In this document: positions 43,806 through 49,632 of the stretch, in pieces
Layout of the letters: each line of letters begins with the position of its first letter
Numbering within the stretch: position 1 is the stretch's first letter
IMG/VR virus record: IMGVR_UViG_3300031525_000001
Coordinates: 1 to 64,000 of that record
DNA length: 64,000 bases
Source: a virus
Direction: 5' to 3' (one strand)
Made by a program: the position numbers and the translations under genes
The notes under the pieces: generated by a model
What the model was told of the DNA's origin: nothing
Database searches by the model: none
The model's input: the letters and a program-made list of their open reading frames with translations, nothing else

Positions 43806-44192
43806 ATGACCCACATATACATATTCGTTAGACAAGATTCTGCGATAACTGTCGCACAACAATTAGTCCAGTCTTGTCACGCGGTTTACCAAATGGCACA
43901 GCAATATCAACAGAGCGATCCATTAGAGATTCCTTCAATGGTCCTCATCGGGGTCCCCGACAAGGCAGCTTTATTCCGTGTTATCAACAAGTTAAATGAC
44001 AATACCATCGGCCATGAAGTGTTCTATGAGCCCGATGATAACCTCGGGTTGACCGCAGTTGCGACCTACCCGCTCACGCAGGAGCAGCGCCGTTGCCTCT
44101 CCAACTATCGGTTGTGGAGAAATGACGTTGCCCCTGCACCAATTCAAATGATCGTGCCTAGATACCCGGAGGCGGTGCCCTGTGAAAGTTAA
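43806..44192 (+). CDS. Peptidyl-tRNA hydrolase 2-like protein
   Basis: 128 aa from ATG 43806 (GGGGG upstream). The order MTHIYIFVRQDSAITVAQQL, VQSCHAVYQ, MVLIGVPDKAALFRVINKL and LGLTAVATYPLT matches the PTH2 fold: a first strand with VR-D, the helix with 'A-QC-HA', then 'V-K-P-E--L', then a strand ending before the C-terminal helix. In PTH2 this recycles peptidyl-tRNA released from stalled ribosomes. It lies just before the tRNA cluster and near the tmRNA, so a translation-support role is attractive. The catalytic residues are not fully conserved, so activity is not assured. Confidence 0.6.
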   Translation: MTHIYIFVRQDSAITVAQQLVQSCHAVYQMAQQYQQSDPLEIPSMVLIGVPDKAALFRVINKLNDNTIGHEVFYEPDDNLGLTAVATYPLTQEQRRCLSNYRLWRNDVAPAPIQMIVPRYPEAVPCES

Positions 44193-44811
44193 AGAACTCA
44201 TTCGTCTGTTGCAAGAGGAAGACCCCGAAGCCGAGGCGTGCGTACACAACGCTGACATCGAAAGCGTGTACGCAGCGCAGGCGTACTGGGACGGTCGTCT
44301 GCAAGTGCTTGAGCGTGACGCCGAGGGCTACGTTGTCGGCGGTAAGTACACCTCGAATGGCTGGAAGGTGAACATCTGCCCGTCGTCTATCACTGAGCAA
44401 ATCTGGGGCGACCCAGAGTTCAAGGTCGATTACAGTGAGCTTGGCGGCTCCGCAGAGAGATACATCGAGTCCGACAACAAGACGAGGCAGGCATCGCGTG
44501 ATGTCATAAAGAAAGTTGCGATGAGCGGATTCTACCGTTGGGCAAAGAAGAAGGCTGAGGAGATTCGTGACGGCGACGGCGACATCCGATACTCGGCAGA
44601 CAAGTTCTGGGAAGAGAATCTGCACGTGGACGATCCGCTTCCAGAATTGCCGAAGGGGAAACGTCTCGATAACGAAGGCAAAGAGTACGAGTTCTGGCCT
44701 AGTGTTTGCGACCGTCAAGAGCACGGTTGGAACCAGACGATTGAGGTTTATTGGCGCGGCGGCTGGGGCATTCGATTTAAGAACGGCTCTGCCGATAGCG
44801 GCGAGTATTAA
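44182..44811 (+). CDS. Unknown 209-aa protein
   Basis: GTG start at 44182 behind GGAGG, overlapping the PTH2-like gene by 11 nt. The N-terminus MKVKELIRLLQEEDPEAEA resembles a widespread small phage/bacterial motif in which 'K-LI--L---DP-A-V' precedes a strand. The rest is charged and aromatic (GFYRWAKKKAEEIRDG, NQTIEVYWRGGWGIRFKNG). Function unknown; last gene before the tRNA cluster. Confidence 0.5.
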   Translation: MKVKELIRLLQEEDPEAEACVHNADIESVYAAQAYWDGRLQVLERDAEGYVVGGKYTSNGWKVNICPSSITEQIWGDPEFKVDYSELGGSAERYIESDNKTRQASRDVIKKVAMSGFYRWAKKKAEEIRDGDGDIRYSADKFWEENLHVDDPLPELPKGKRLDNEGKEYEFWPSVCDRQEHGWNQTIEVYWRGGWGIRFKNGSADSGEY

Positions 44812-44853
44812 AAGTTTGGGTGGGGATTGCTGCAAGGCGTCCCTGCCCACCAT

Positions 44854-44935
44854 ACGCGGGTAGCTCAGTTGGGGTTACAGAGCGCCGGGGCGCAAGCTTC
44901 GGAGGTCGAAGGTTCGAGTCCTTCCCCGCGTGCCA
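44854..44935 (+). ncRNA. tRNA-like RNA with GCAA-capped anticodon arm
   Basis: 82 nt. Acceptor ACGCGGG/CCCGCGT, D-arm GCTC/GAGC, variable AGGTC, T-arm GAAGG-TTCGAGT-CCTTC and 3' G-CCA are all canonical. The anticodon arm is CCGGGGC-GCAA-GCTTCGG: seven base pairs closed by a GNRA tetraloop instead of five pairs and a seven-nt loop. Opening two pairs would give an eight-nt loop with GCA in the middle, but C instead of U at position 33. Probably not a decoding tRNA. Confidence 0.6.
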
Positions 44936-44989
44936 AGTTTATGCTCTTGAGAGCACTTTAAGTGATTTAAGATGCTCTTAAGAGCACAT

Positions 44990-45142
44990 GGACACACGCT
45001 GGTTTGGAAACGGGACACATAAGAACCCCGCCAGCAGCTTGCAGAGCCAAGTACGGCTGACTGAAAGCACGGGAAATGTCGCGATGAGTACCGCGTGAGT
45101 AATCTGCATTCGCCAGAGGTTCGATCCCTCGGGTGTCCACCA
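44990..45142 (+). ncRNA. Large tRNA-like element, unresolved
   Basis: The 3' part is clearly tRNA-like: AGAGG-TTCGATC-CCTCG, then GTGTCC-A-CCA ending at 45142. Two candidate 5' partners GGACAC occur at 44990 and 45013, giving 153 or 130 nt. TGCAGA (~45041) pairs with TCTGCA (~45106) as a possible anticodon stem enclosing several small hairpins (AGCC/GGCT, CGCG/CGCG). No D-arm is recognisable. It may be an expanded tRNA-like RNA or a rearranged tRNA gene. Confidence 0.35.
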
Positions 45143-45153
45143 AGTTTTGTAAG

Positions 45154-45228
45154 GCCCGCTTAGCTCAGTGTTAGAGCACTCCGTTTTTAACGGAGAGGTC
45201 GGAGGTTTGATTCCTTCAGCGGGCTCCA
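45154..45228 (+). tRNA. tRNA-Lys (UUU)
   Basis: 75 nt. GCCCGCT/AGCGGGC acceptor, GCTC/GAGC D-stem, CTCCG-TTTTTAA-CGGAG anticodon arm (UUU), GGAGG-TTTGATT-CCTTC T-arm, CCA encoded. Fully canonical. One nt separates it from the next tRNA-like gene. Confidence 0.9.
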
Positions 45229-45229
45229 T

Positions 45230-45320
45230 GGGCGAGTAGCTCAGTGTTAGAGCGCCTGTGCAACGTCCGCAAGGGCTACGCCACAGGAGGTCGGTGGTTC
45301 GATTCCATCCTCGCCCACCA
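45230..45320 (+). ncRNA. tRNA-like RNA with 23-nt expanded anticodon loop
   Basis: 91 nt. GGGCGAG/CTCGCCC acceptor, GCTC/GAGC D-stem, GGTGG-TTCGATT-CCATC T-arm and A-CCA are canonical. The anticodon stem CCTGT/ACAGG encloses 23 nt rather than seven. Inside, GTCC-GCAA-GGGC forms a hairpin with a GCAA tetraloop. The same GCAA cap occurs in the element at 44854. No intron class of this size is known in phage tRNAs. Confidence 0.6.
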
Positions 45321-45338
45321 AATTTTGAGGAGGCTATC

Positions 45339-45479
45339 ATGGAAGAGCAACTGGAAACAGATTTCTCAACGTGGACTTCCTGCCAGATGTACGGGCACAA
45401 TTACGTCACGGACGAAGAGCAGCCGAACTACCATTACTGCACGGACTGTGACGAAGCGTATTTTGACGAGGAGCAGTAG
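45339..45479 (+). CDS. Small acidic protein with Cys pair
   Basis: 46 aa, RBS GAGGAGG, start MEEQLETDFSTW. CQMYGHNY and HYCTDCDEAYF give a C/H...CxxC zinc-ribbon-like arrangement. It sits between two tRNA-like genes. Function unknown. Confidence 0.55.
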   Translation: MEEQLETDFSTWTSCQMYGHNYVTDEEQPNYHYCTDCDEAYFDEEQ

Positions 45480-45493
45480 GGTCTCTTCAATGA

Positions 45494-45627
45494 GCCCCCT
45501 TCGTCTAGCGGCTAAGACGCCAGTAAGTGGTGACGCGCCCCAATTCTAGAACGGGGCAGGGGAATACTAGAATACCCGAGTCATTGCCTATCTGGAAACG
45601 CGGGTTCGAATCCCGCTGGGGGCAGCA
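45494..45627 (+). ncRNA. tRNA-Glu-like RNA with 68-nt structured anticodon domain
   Basis: 134 nt. 5' half GCCCCCT-TC-GTCT-AGCGGCTA-AGAC and 3' half GCGGG-TTCGAAT-CCCGC-TGGGGGC-A-GCA are close to tRNA-Glu (six of seven acceptor pairs). The anticodon stem CCAG/CTGG encloses ~70 nt. That insert has a further helix GTGGTGAC/GTCATTGC (eight pairs with wobbles) and two hairpins, GCCCC/GGGGC and GGG/CCC, both with CTAGAA in the loop. No seven-nt anticodon loop can be drawn. Too short for a group I intron. Confidence 0.55.
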
Positions 45628-45678
45628 TACTGCGAAGGAACGAGGCGTCTGTTCACGCCTACCTCGGAAAGTTTTTGA

Positions 45679-45755
45679 GCGCGGATAGCCAACTGGTAAA
45701 GCGCACGCCTGATTAGCGTGGTCATTTGGGGGTTCGAATCCCTCTCCGCGTACCA
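45679..45755 (+). tRNA. tRNA-Ile (GAU)
   Basis: 77 nt. GCGCGGA/TCCGCGT acceptor (one G-U), anticodon arm CACGC-CTGATTA-GCGTG (GAU), T-arm GGGGG-TTCGAAT-CCCTC, A-CCA. The D-stem is short (GC/GC). Confidence 0.85.
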
Positions 45756-45777
45756 ATTTTGTAATGTGGCATAACGT

Positions 45778-45823
45778 ACCCATATATGGGGCGTTTAGGG
45801 TACTTAAAGACCCATGTATGGGT
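45778..45823. repeat. Paired palindromes, possible operators
   Basis: ACCCATATATGGGG (45778-45791) and ACCCATGTATGGGT (45810-45823) are near-perfect palindromes with centres 32 bp apart, about three helical turns. GTACCC/GGGTAC inverted hexamers overlap them. They lie at the start of the small gene at 45818 and may be repressor sites. Confidence 0.45.
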
Positions 45824-46009
45824 ACAACAGACGAGCGACCATGCGGAGCGTGCGGAGTCAAGGCGGGTGGGAACCTGCGGATGCATGAGAAGGATTGTGC
45901 GTTGATCGCGAGTTATTGCGAGAGGTTCCCCGGCATCGCGGCGTTTGTCGGGGGCAAGAATTTGCCGCAGTGGGAACGTAAAGGCCCTCGGACGAATGCG
46001 AAACACTAA
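45818..46009 (+). CDS. Small Cys/His zinc-binding-like protein
   Basis: 63 aa from ATG 45818 (MGTTDERPCGACGVKAGG); the frame also opens at ATG 45764, which would translate through the palindromes. CGACG, then LRMHEKDC gives a Cx2C...HxxxxC site. Basic C-terminus. Function unknown; between tRNA-Ile and tRNA-Thr. Confidence 0.45.
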   Translation: MGTTDERPCGACGVKAGGNLRMHEKDCALIASYCERFPGIAAFVGGKNLPQWERKGPRTNAKH

Positions 46010-46015
46010 AAGGTT

Positions 46016-46090
46016 GCCTCTGTAGTTCAACTGGCAGAACGTCGGTTTCGTAAACCGAAGATATCGGATCGTTCCCGGTCGGAGGCTCCA
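46016..46090 (+). tRNA. tRNA-Thr (CGU)
   Basis: 75 nt. GCCTCTG/CGGAGGC acceptor, GTTC/GAAC D-stem, TCGGT-TTCGTAA-ACCGA anticodon arm (CGU), T-CCA. The T-arm ATCGG-ATCGTTC-CCGGT has A54 and U58 instead of the near-universal T54 and A58. Confidence 0.8.
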
Positions 46091-46110
46091 AAAATTGGGT
46101 ATTAACTGTT

Positions 46111-46764
46111 ATGAGCAGCAATACCGCACGAAAAATAAAAGAACAGTTGGGTATATCGTACGGTGCGGCACGAAACCGTTTGTGGGCTCAACTCTTACTT
46201 CGCATGGCACAGGAGCTTTGTCGAGATGCATGTTTTCGCTGTGGTAAGCGAATTGAAACAGTCGAAGAGTTTTCGGTAGACCACAAGAAAGCTTGGCTTG
46301 ACGAATCCTCCGATTTGTTTTGGGATTTGAACAATATCGCTTTTTCGCACCGCACCTGTAATGGTAAAGCGGCACGACGAAATCCAGAAGCGCAACGAGA
46401 AAGTATCAAGCAATACTGGGCAAAGATAAACGCCGCACCTGAGGGGATGTCTTGGTGTTTAGGTTGTAAATGTTTCCTTGCACTCGACAAATTCCACCTC
46501 AATCGATCTCGGGTATCAGGAGTACAGAAATACTGTATAGAGTGTCGAGGCAAGGGCATCGGAAGAAAGAACGGGGCGGCGATGCGTAAGTACAGTCGGC
46601 CTCCTCGCGAAGAATTGATGGTAATGCTCGATGGCAATGACTATAGAGAACTCGGTCAAAAGCTAGGCGTGAGCCACATGACCGTCCTACAATGGGCTAA
46701 AGATGAAAACTTGACCCATATTCGAGCAGCAAAACGTGCCCGTGTAGTTCAACAGGTAGAATAA
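46111..46764 (+). CDS. HNH homing endonuclease between two Thr tRNA genes
   Basis: 217 aa. CFRCGKRIETVEEFSVDHKK, then DLNNIAFSHRTCNGKAA is an HNH core with the zinc cysteines. A second zinc pair (CLGCKCF ... CIECRG) follows, and a C-terminal helix-turn-helix (YRELGQKLGVSHMTVLQWA) supplies DNA binding. The last nine codons and stop lie inside the tRNA-Thr(GGU) gene (overlap 46738-46764), so the gene sits tightly between two sister tRNAs. GGGTATTAA ends ~5 nt before the ATG; no RBS, so possibly leaderless. Confidence 0.8.
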   Translation: MSSNTARKIKEQLGISYGAARNRLWAQLLLRMAQELCRDACFRCGKRIETVEEFSVDHKKAWLDESSDLFWDLNNIAFSHRTCNGKAARRNPEAQRESIKQYWAKINAAPEGMSWCLGCKCFLALDKFHLNRSRVSGVQKYCIECRGKGIGRKNGAAMRKYSRPPREELMVMLDGNDYRELGQKLGVSHMTVLQWAKDENLTHIRAAKRARVVQQVE

Positions 46765-46812
46765 TTGCTTGGTAAGCAATCGACACCGGATCATCCCCGG
46801 TCATGGGCTCCA
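46738..46812 (+). tRNA. tRNA-Thr (GGU)
   Basis: 75 nt. GCCCGTG/CATGGGC acceptor, GTTC/GAAT D-stem, ATTGC-TTGGTAA-GCAAT anticodon arm (GGU), T-CCA. T-arm ACCGG-ATCATCC-CCGGT again has A54/U58, as in the other Thr tRNA. Its 5' end overlaps the endonuclease frame by 27 nt. Confidence 0.8.
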
Positions 46813-46871
46813 AAATTAGATATGGCCCAGAATCGTCGTGCGGCACAATGAGGTGGTTCAAGGAGAACAGC

Positions 46872-47204
46872 ATGTACAACTGTGAAATGTGCAACGAGTC
46901 GTTCGAGAACAAGGTGGATTTTTTTGCCCACCCTCACATTATTCAGAAGATGGTGAAGGTCGGCAGCACCGTAACTTTTGTGGTGACGGATGACAAAAGG
47001 CCAGTTCGCGGCCTTGGTTACGATGAGCCCGAGCCTGTGGTTGTCCTATCGCTTCACGATGCCGCCGAACAAGCATTGTGGGATTTGAAGGAGTGGGTGA
47101 AGGATCACCCGAAGAATTGTGAATGCTACACGTGTTGCGATTCCATTCCTGATCTTGAACGGGCTCTCGGATCGGAGCATTCGATCCATGGCCCGTGTTG
47201 CTAG
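46872..47204 (+). CDS. Zinc-finger-like unknown protein
   Basis: 110 aa from ATG 46872 with AAGGAG upstream. MYNCEMCNESFENKVDFFAH is a C2H2/C2-like finger; the C-terminus is Cys-rich (CECYTCC, HGPCC). The middle (VGSTVTFVVTDDK ... VVVLSLHDAAEQAL) is alpha/beta. Function unknown. Confidence 0.55.
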   Translation: MYNCEMCNESFENKVDFFAHPHIIQKMVKVGSTVTFVVTDDKRPVRGLGYDEPEPVVVLSLHDAAEQALWDLKEWVKDHPKNCECYTCCDSIPDLERALGSEHSIHGPCC

Positions 47205-47208
47205 GCGG

Positions 47209-47245
47209 ATAAGCGCCTAAGAAAAGTTTAGGCGGAAAGACGCCT
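47209..47245 (+). other. Two tandem hairpins before a tRNA gene
   Basis: CGCCTAA/TTTAGGCG (loop GAAAAG) followed by GGCG/CGCC (loop GAAAGA), then AAAAGTTTT. May be a terminator for the preceding gene or a tRNA-processing signal. Confidence 0.4.
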
Positions 47246-47256
47246 ACAAAAGTTTT

Positions 47257-47341
47257 GCTACTGTGGCTCAGCGGCGACAGCACCGCACCTGTAATGCGGC
47301 GGGGAAACCCCACGGGAGTTCGAGTCTCCCCGGTAGCTCCA
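47257..47341 (+). tRNA. tRNA with anticodon UGU and long variable arm
   Basis: 85 nt. GCTACTG/CGGTAGC acceptor, GCT/AGC D-stem, CCGCA-CCTGTAA-TGCGG anticodon arm, variable arm GGGG-AAA-CCCC, GGGAG-TTCGAGT-CTCCC T-arm, T-CCA. The symmetric reading gives UGU (Thr) but position 33 is C and class II variable arms are normally Leu/Ser/Tyr. An asymmetric reading would give GUA (Tyr). Identity is uncertain. Confidence 0.6.
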
Positions 47342-47374
47342 GATCGATTCGTACAGTAAAAAGTGCGTCCCACG

Positions 47375-47406
47375 TCACATTCTCGATACAAATCAATCGA
47401 ATGTGA
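47375..47406. other. Inverted repeat between tRNA genes
   Basis: TCACATTC (47375-47382) pairs with GAATGTGA (47399-47406) around a 16-nt loop that itself contains GAT/ATC. No T run; possibly an operator or processing hairpin within the 81-nt spacer. Confidence 0.35.
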
Positions 47407-47422
47407 TGAGGAAATCACTTGT

Positions 47423-47497
47423 TGCCCTGTCGTTTAACGGTTAGGACCTCTGCCTTTGGAGCAGATGATCGGGGTTCGAATCCCTGCGGGGTAGCCA
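47423..47497 (+). tRNA. tRNA-Gln (UUG)
   Basis: 75 nt. TGCCCTG/CGGGGTA acceptor with the U1-A72 pair and G73 expected for Gln, GTTT/GGAC D-stem, TCTGC-CTTTGGA-GCAGA anticodon arm (UUG), CGGGG-TTCGAAT-CCCTG T-arm, CCA. Confidence 0.85.
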
Positions 47498-47502
47498 AAT
47501 AT

Positions 47503-47588
47503 TGGGAAGTGGCGAAACTGCGTAGACGCGCTGGTCTTTGAAACCAGTGCCGAAAGGCGTGGGGGTTCGAGTCCCTCCTTCCCAGCCA
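47503..47588 (+). tRNA. Class II tRNA with Gln anticodon on a Leu-like body
   Basis: 86 nt. The D region GCGAAACTGCGTAGACGC and the long variable arm TGCC-GAAA-GGCG are those of bacterial tRNA-Leu. The anticodon arm CTGGT-CTTTGAA-ACCAG reads UUG (Gln). The ends TGGGAAG/CTTCCCA-G-CCA carry U1-A72 and G73, the glutaminyl identity bases, where Leu tRNAs have A73. So it appears to be a Leu tRNA converted to Gln identity. Confidence 0.75.
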
Positions 47589-47594
47589 AATCTC

Positions 47595-48044
47595 ATGACT
47601 ACCCGTTTCTTGGGTATGAGCATGACCCTTATCCACAAATTCATTTTAGGCGGGGAAATCTACCTCGCCGCCGCGACTGGTCTCGTCATCGTCAGCCTAT
47701 TGTTCCGTCTGTGGCACCACATTCGGGGCACATCGAACTCCATGCCACAGACCCCAGAGAACATCGTCATTGCTATGGCGAAAACCAATCTGGAAGGACG
47801 CATTCACCGTTGGCTTGACGCATTCGACATTTTCCTGAACGTCACTTTCATGAACGGTCAGAACGACGAAACCATGAGCGCACACTCTTGGCGTGCGTCA
47901 CTCGAAGGCAAACTGTGGGGTAAAGCGATGAGTTGGTGGTTGTGTGGGTTCCAGCCGAACCACGGCTATCAGGCTGCGTGTGGCGACCTCCAGCGTGCGC
48001 TGAACCGCGTAGCTGTTGAGAAGAAGGCGCTCGGCCTTCAGTAA
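47595..48044 (+). CDS. Membrane-anchored unknown protein
   Basis: 149 aa from ATG 47595, 6 nt after the tRNA; ATGs at 47616 or 47622 are equally possible because no RBS is clear. One transmembrane segment (IYLAAATGLVIVSLLFRLW), then a soluble helical domain with MAKTNLEGRIHRWLDAFDIFLNVTFMNG and WWLCGFQPNHGYQAACGD. The 'LDAFDIFLNV' part resembles small phage proteins of unknown role. Converges with the next reverse gene at its very end. Confidence 0.5.
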   Translation: MTTRFLGMSMTLIHKFILGGEIYLAAATGLVIVSLLFRLWHHIRGTSNSMPQTPENIVIAMAKTNLEGRIHRWLDAFDIFLNVTFMNGQNDETMSAHSWRASLEGKLWGKAMSWWLCGFQPNHGYQAACGDLQRALNRVAVEKKALGLQ

Positions 48045-48620
48045 TTACGATTTGCTTTTAAGGACAGGCGGTGCGGGAGCTTGTTCTTCGTTCTGCGGTT
48101 TATCTGGCTGAAAACTTCTGATGTCAACAGGCGATACCCTAGCGACCTTCGCCTCCACCGCAACATTCAATAAAACCAAAGGCGACGGCACCGTGCGGGC
48201 ATCCGGGTTCTTTTTGAGGAACTCGTGTAAGAGATTAGCCGCAGCGGTCACGTTGAATTCCTCGCTAACCTCAACGAACCACAGTCTGTTGTCCTCAGTG
48301 ATAAATGCCCCGCTTATCGCATGTTCCCAGCCAGTGATGTAGCCGATACACGCGGAAGCGTTCGAGAGAGCCAGTGACTCCGTGGGGTTGTTGGTCCCAA
48401 AGATGTGCCCCTCTTCGAGATTGTAGTGATTATTGAGCCCTGACTGGCAGAGACCATCGAGTCCACCCGCTTCAAAGATAGGCTGAGCCGCCGTCTGTTC
48501 TGGTGCAGTTGGGGCGGGCGCAGTAGCGGCTGGCGGGGCTGCGGGTGTCTTTGGGGCAGCGGTCTGACCGAAGGCGAGCGAGGCGAACAATACAACGAGG
48601 GCGAGCGGGACGAATTTCAT
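48045..48620 (-). CDS. Secreted Rap1a/Tai-like protein
   Basis: 191 aa from MKFVPLALVV (48620), selected because GGAG lies 6 nt upstream. Signal peptide ends FASLAFGQ, followed by a Pro/Ala/Thr linker. The domain CIGYITGWEHAISGA ... NLLHEFLKKNPDARTVPSPL, LLNVAVEAK resembles Rap1a/Tai family proteins, in which 'C-GYI-G' and 'FL--NP--R--PA--L---AL' recur. Those are periplasmic immunity proteins against amidase effectors. Here it might protect the envelope or modulate lysis; this is inference. Confidence 0.55.
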   Translation of the reverse strand: MKFVPLALVVLFASLAFGQTAAPKTPAAPPAATAPAPTAPEQTAAQPIFEAGGLDGLCQSGLNNHYNLEEGHIFGTNNPTESLALSNASACIGYITGWEHAISGAFITEDNRLWFVEVSEEFNVTAAANLLHEFLKKNPDARTVPSPLVLLNVAVEAKVARVSPVDIRSFQPDKPQNEEQAPAPPVLKSKS

Positions 48621-48658
48621 GGAAATCTCCAATTGCTAATGCCTTCAAAAGTCCAGTT

Positions 48659-49491
48659 TTATAGCCATTGCTCGTGAATCCTCCCACCCGGGAAGAACAC
48701 CTGCGGCAGCACGGTGCCGCTCGGATCGTGTCCCTTCGTAATCGGGTAGGTGATACTGACCTTCCCGTTGGCGTACAGATTGACGCTCTCGACTTCCACG
48801 TAATGCACGTCCCAATACGTGACGCTCAACCCGCCCCAGTCGTAAGACGGCATCCCCAACACCTGCTTGACATACGTCGCTGGTGATTTCGCCAGCGGGT
48901 CGCCGATGTGCGGCTGACCGTAGGGCTCCCGCAGATTGCCGCGGCGGCCGTTCATCCCCTGTAAGGTTTCCAGTGTTTTGAAGATGTCCCCGCCGCCCAC
49001 GTTCTCAGGCCCCATAACCACGTTGATCTTGATATCCATGTTCGGGTGGTTACTGAGGATCGTAGCGAGGTCGGGCGGCTTGCCGCTGCCCATCATTTTC
49101 ACGTAAATCTCGGGATCGAAAGAGCAGATGGTGATGCTGGCCTTGTCGTAGGAGCCAAACGTGTTCCGATCATACAGCACGGCATTCGTGCGGATGGCGA
49201 GGGGGACCTTGTTGTTCATGATGTAGCGGATGTAGTCCAGCAGTTCAAACGTCTTCTTGTAAAGCAGGGGGTCGGTGTTGGTGCCTGTCATGCAGATTTC
49301 CCGCACGTTCCTGTCCATGCACTCGCGGAGGAACTTGCCGATGTTCTTGGGAATCTGGTTTAGATTGTTCTCTTTATCGAGCGCCATCATGTGCTGCCCG
49401 ATGCAAAATAGCAGGAGCGGTTGCACGGCCCGCTCAAATGGATGTTGCCGAACCAGTGCGAGAATTGACCTTCGTCGTTGAGGCAGCCCAT
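48659..49491 (-). pseudogene. Radical SAM protein with a -1 frame break
   Basis: The natural start is ATG 49491 (MGCLNDEGQFSHWFGN), with TATACT 6 nt before it. This frame reaches GPCNRSCYF and then stops unless one shifts -1 at TTTT (49405-49408), after which CIGQHMMALDKENN continues to 48659. The joined product (~277 aa) has the CNRSCYFC (CxxxCxxC) cluster motif, followed by an alpha/beta barrel pattern (REICMTGTNTDPLL, VPLAIRTNAV, ITICSFDPE, DIKINVVMGP), so it is a radical SAM enzyme. A single missing T, sequencing error or programmed slip at T4 are the alternatives. Substrate unknown. Confidence 0.6.
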
Positions 49492-49580
49492 TTGATGAGT
49501 ATACACAAGATCGTGTTTTTGTGGTAGAATTTTGAATGTGACTGACATCATCATTTTCAGCCATCAATCAAGTTCTAAAA

Positions 49581-49614
49581 TTCCTAGCCAAAGCGTAATC
49601 CCCTTCGGTATAAT
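49581..49614 (+). promoter_or_regulatory. Phage promoter, TTCCTAGCC-type (copy 3)
   Basis: TTCCTAGCC at 49581-49589, 19 nt, TATAAT at 49609-49614 preceded by GG. Start expected near 49621, just before the GAGGAG RBS of the lectin-like gene. Confidence 0.7.
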
Positions 49615-49632
49615 GGGGACGAGGAGAACACT

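Noticed and set aside
45494-45627. Group I intron in tRNA-Glu
   Set aside because: The insert is only ~68 nt and lacks P3-P7 core elements; self-splicing group I introns are over 200 nt.
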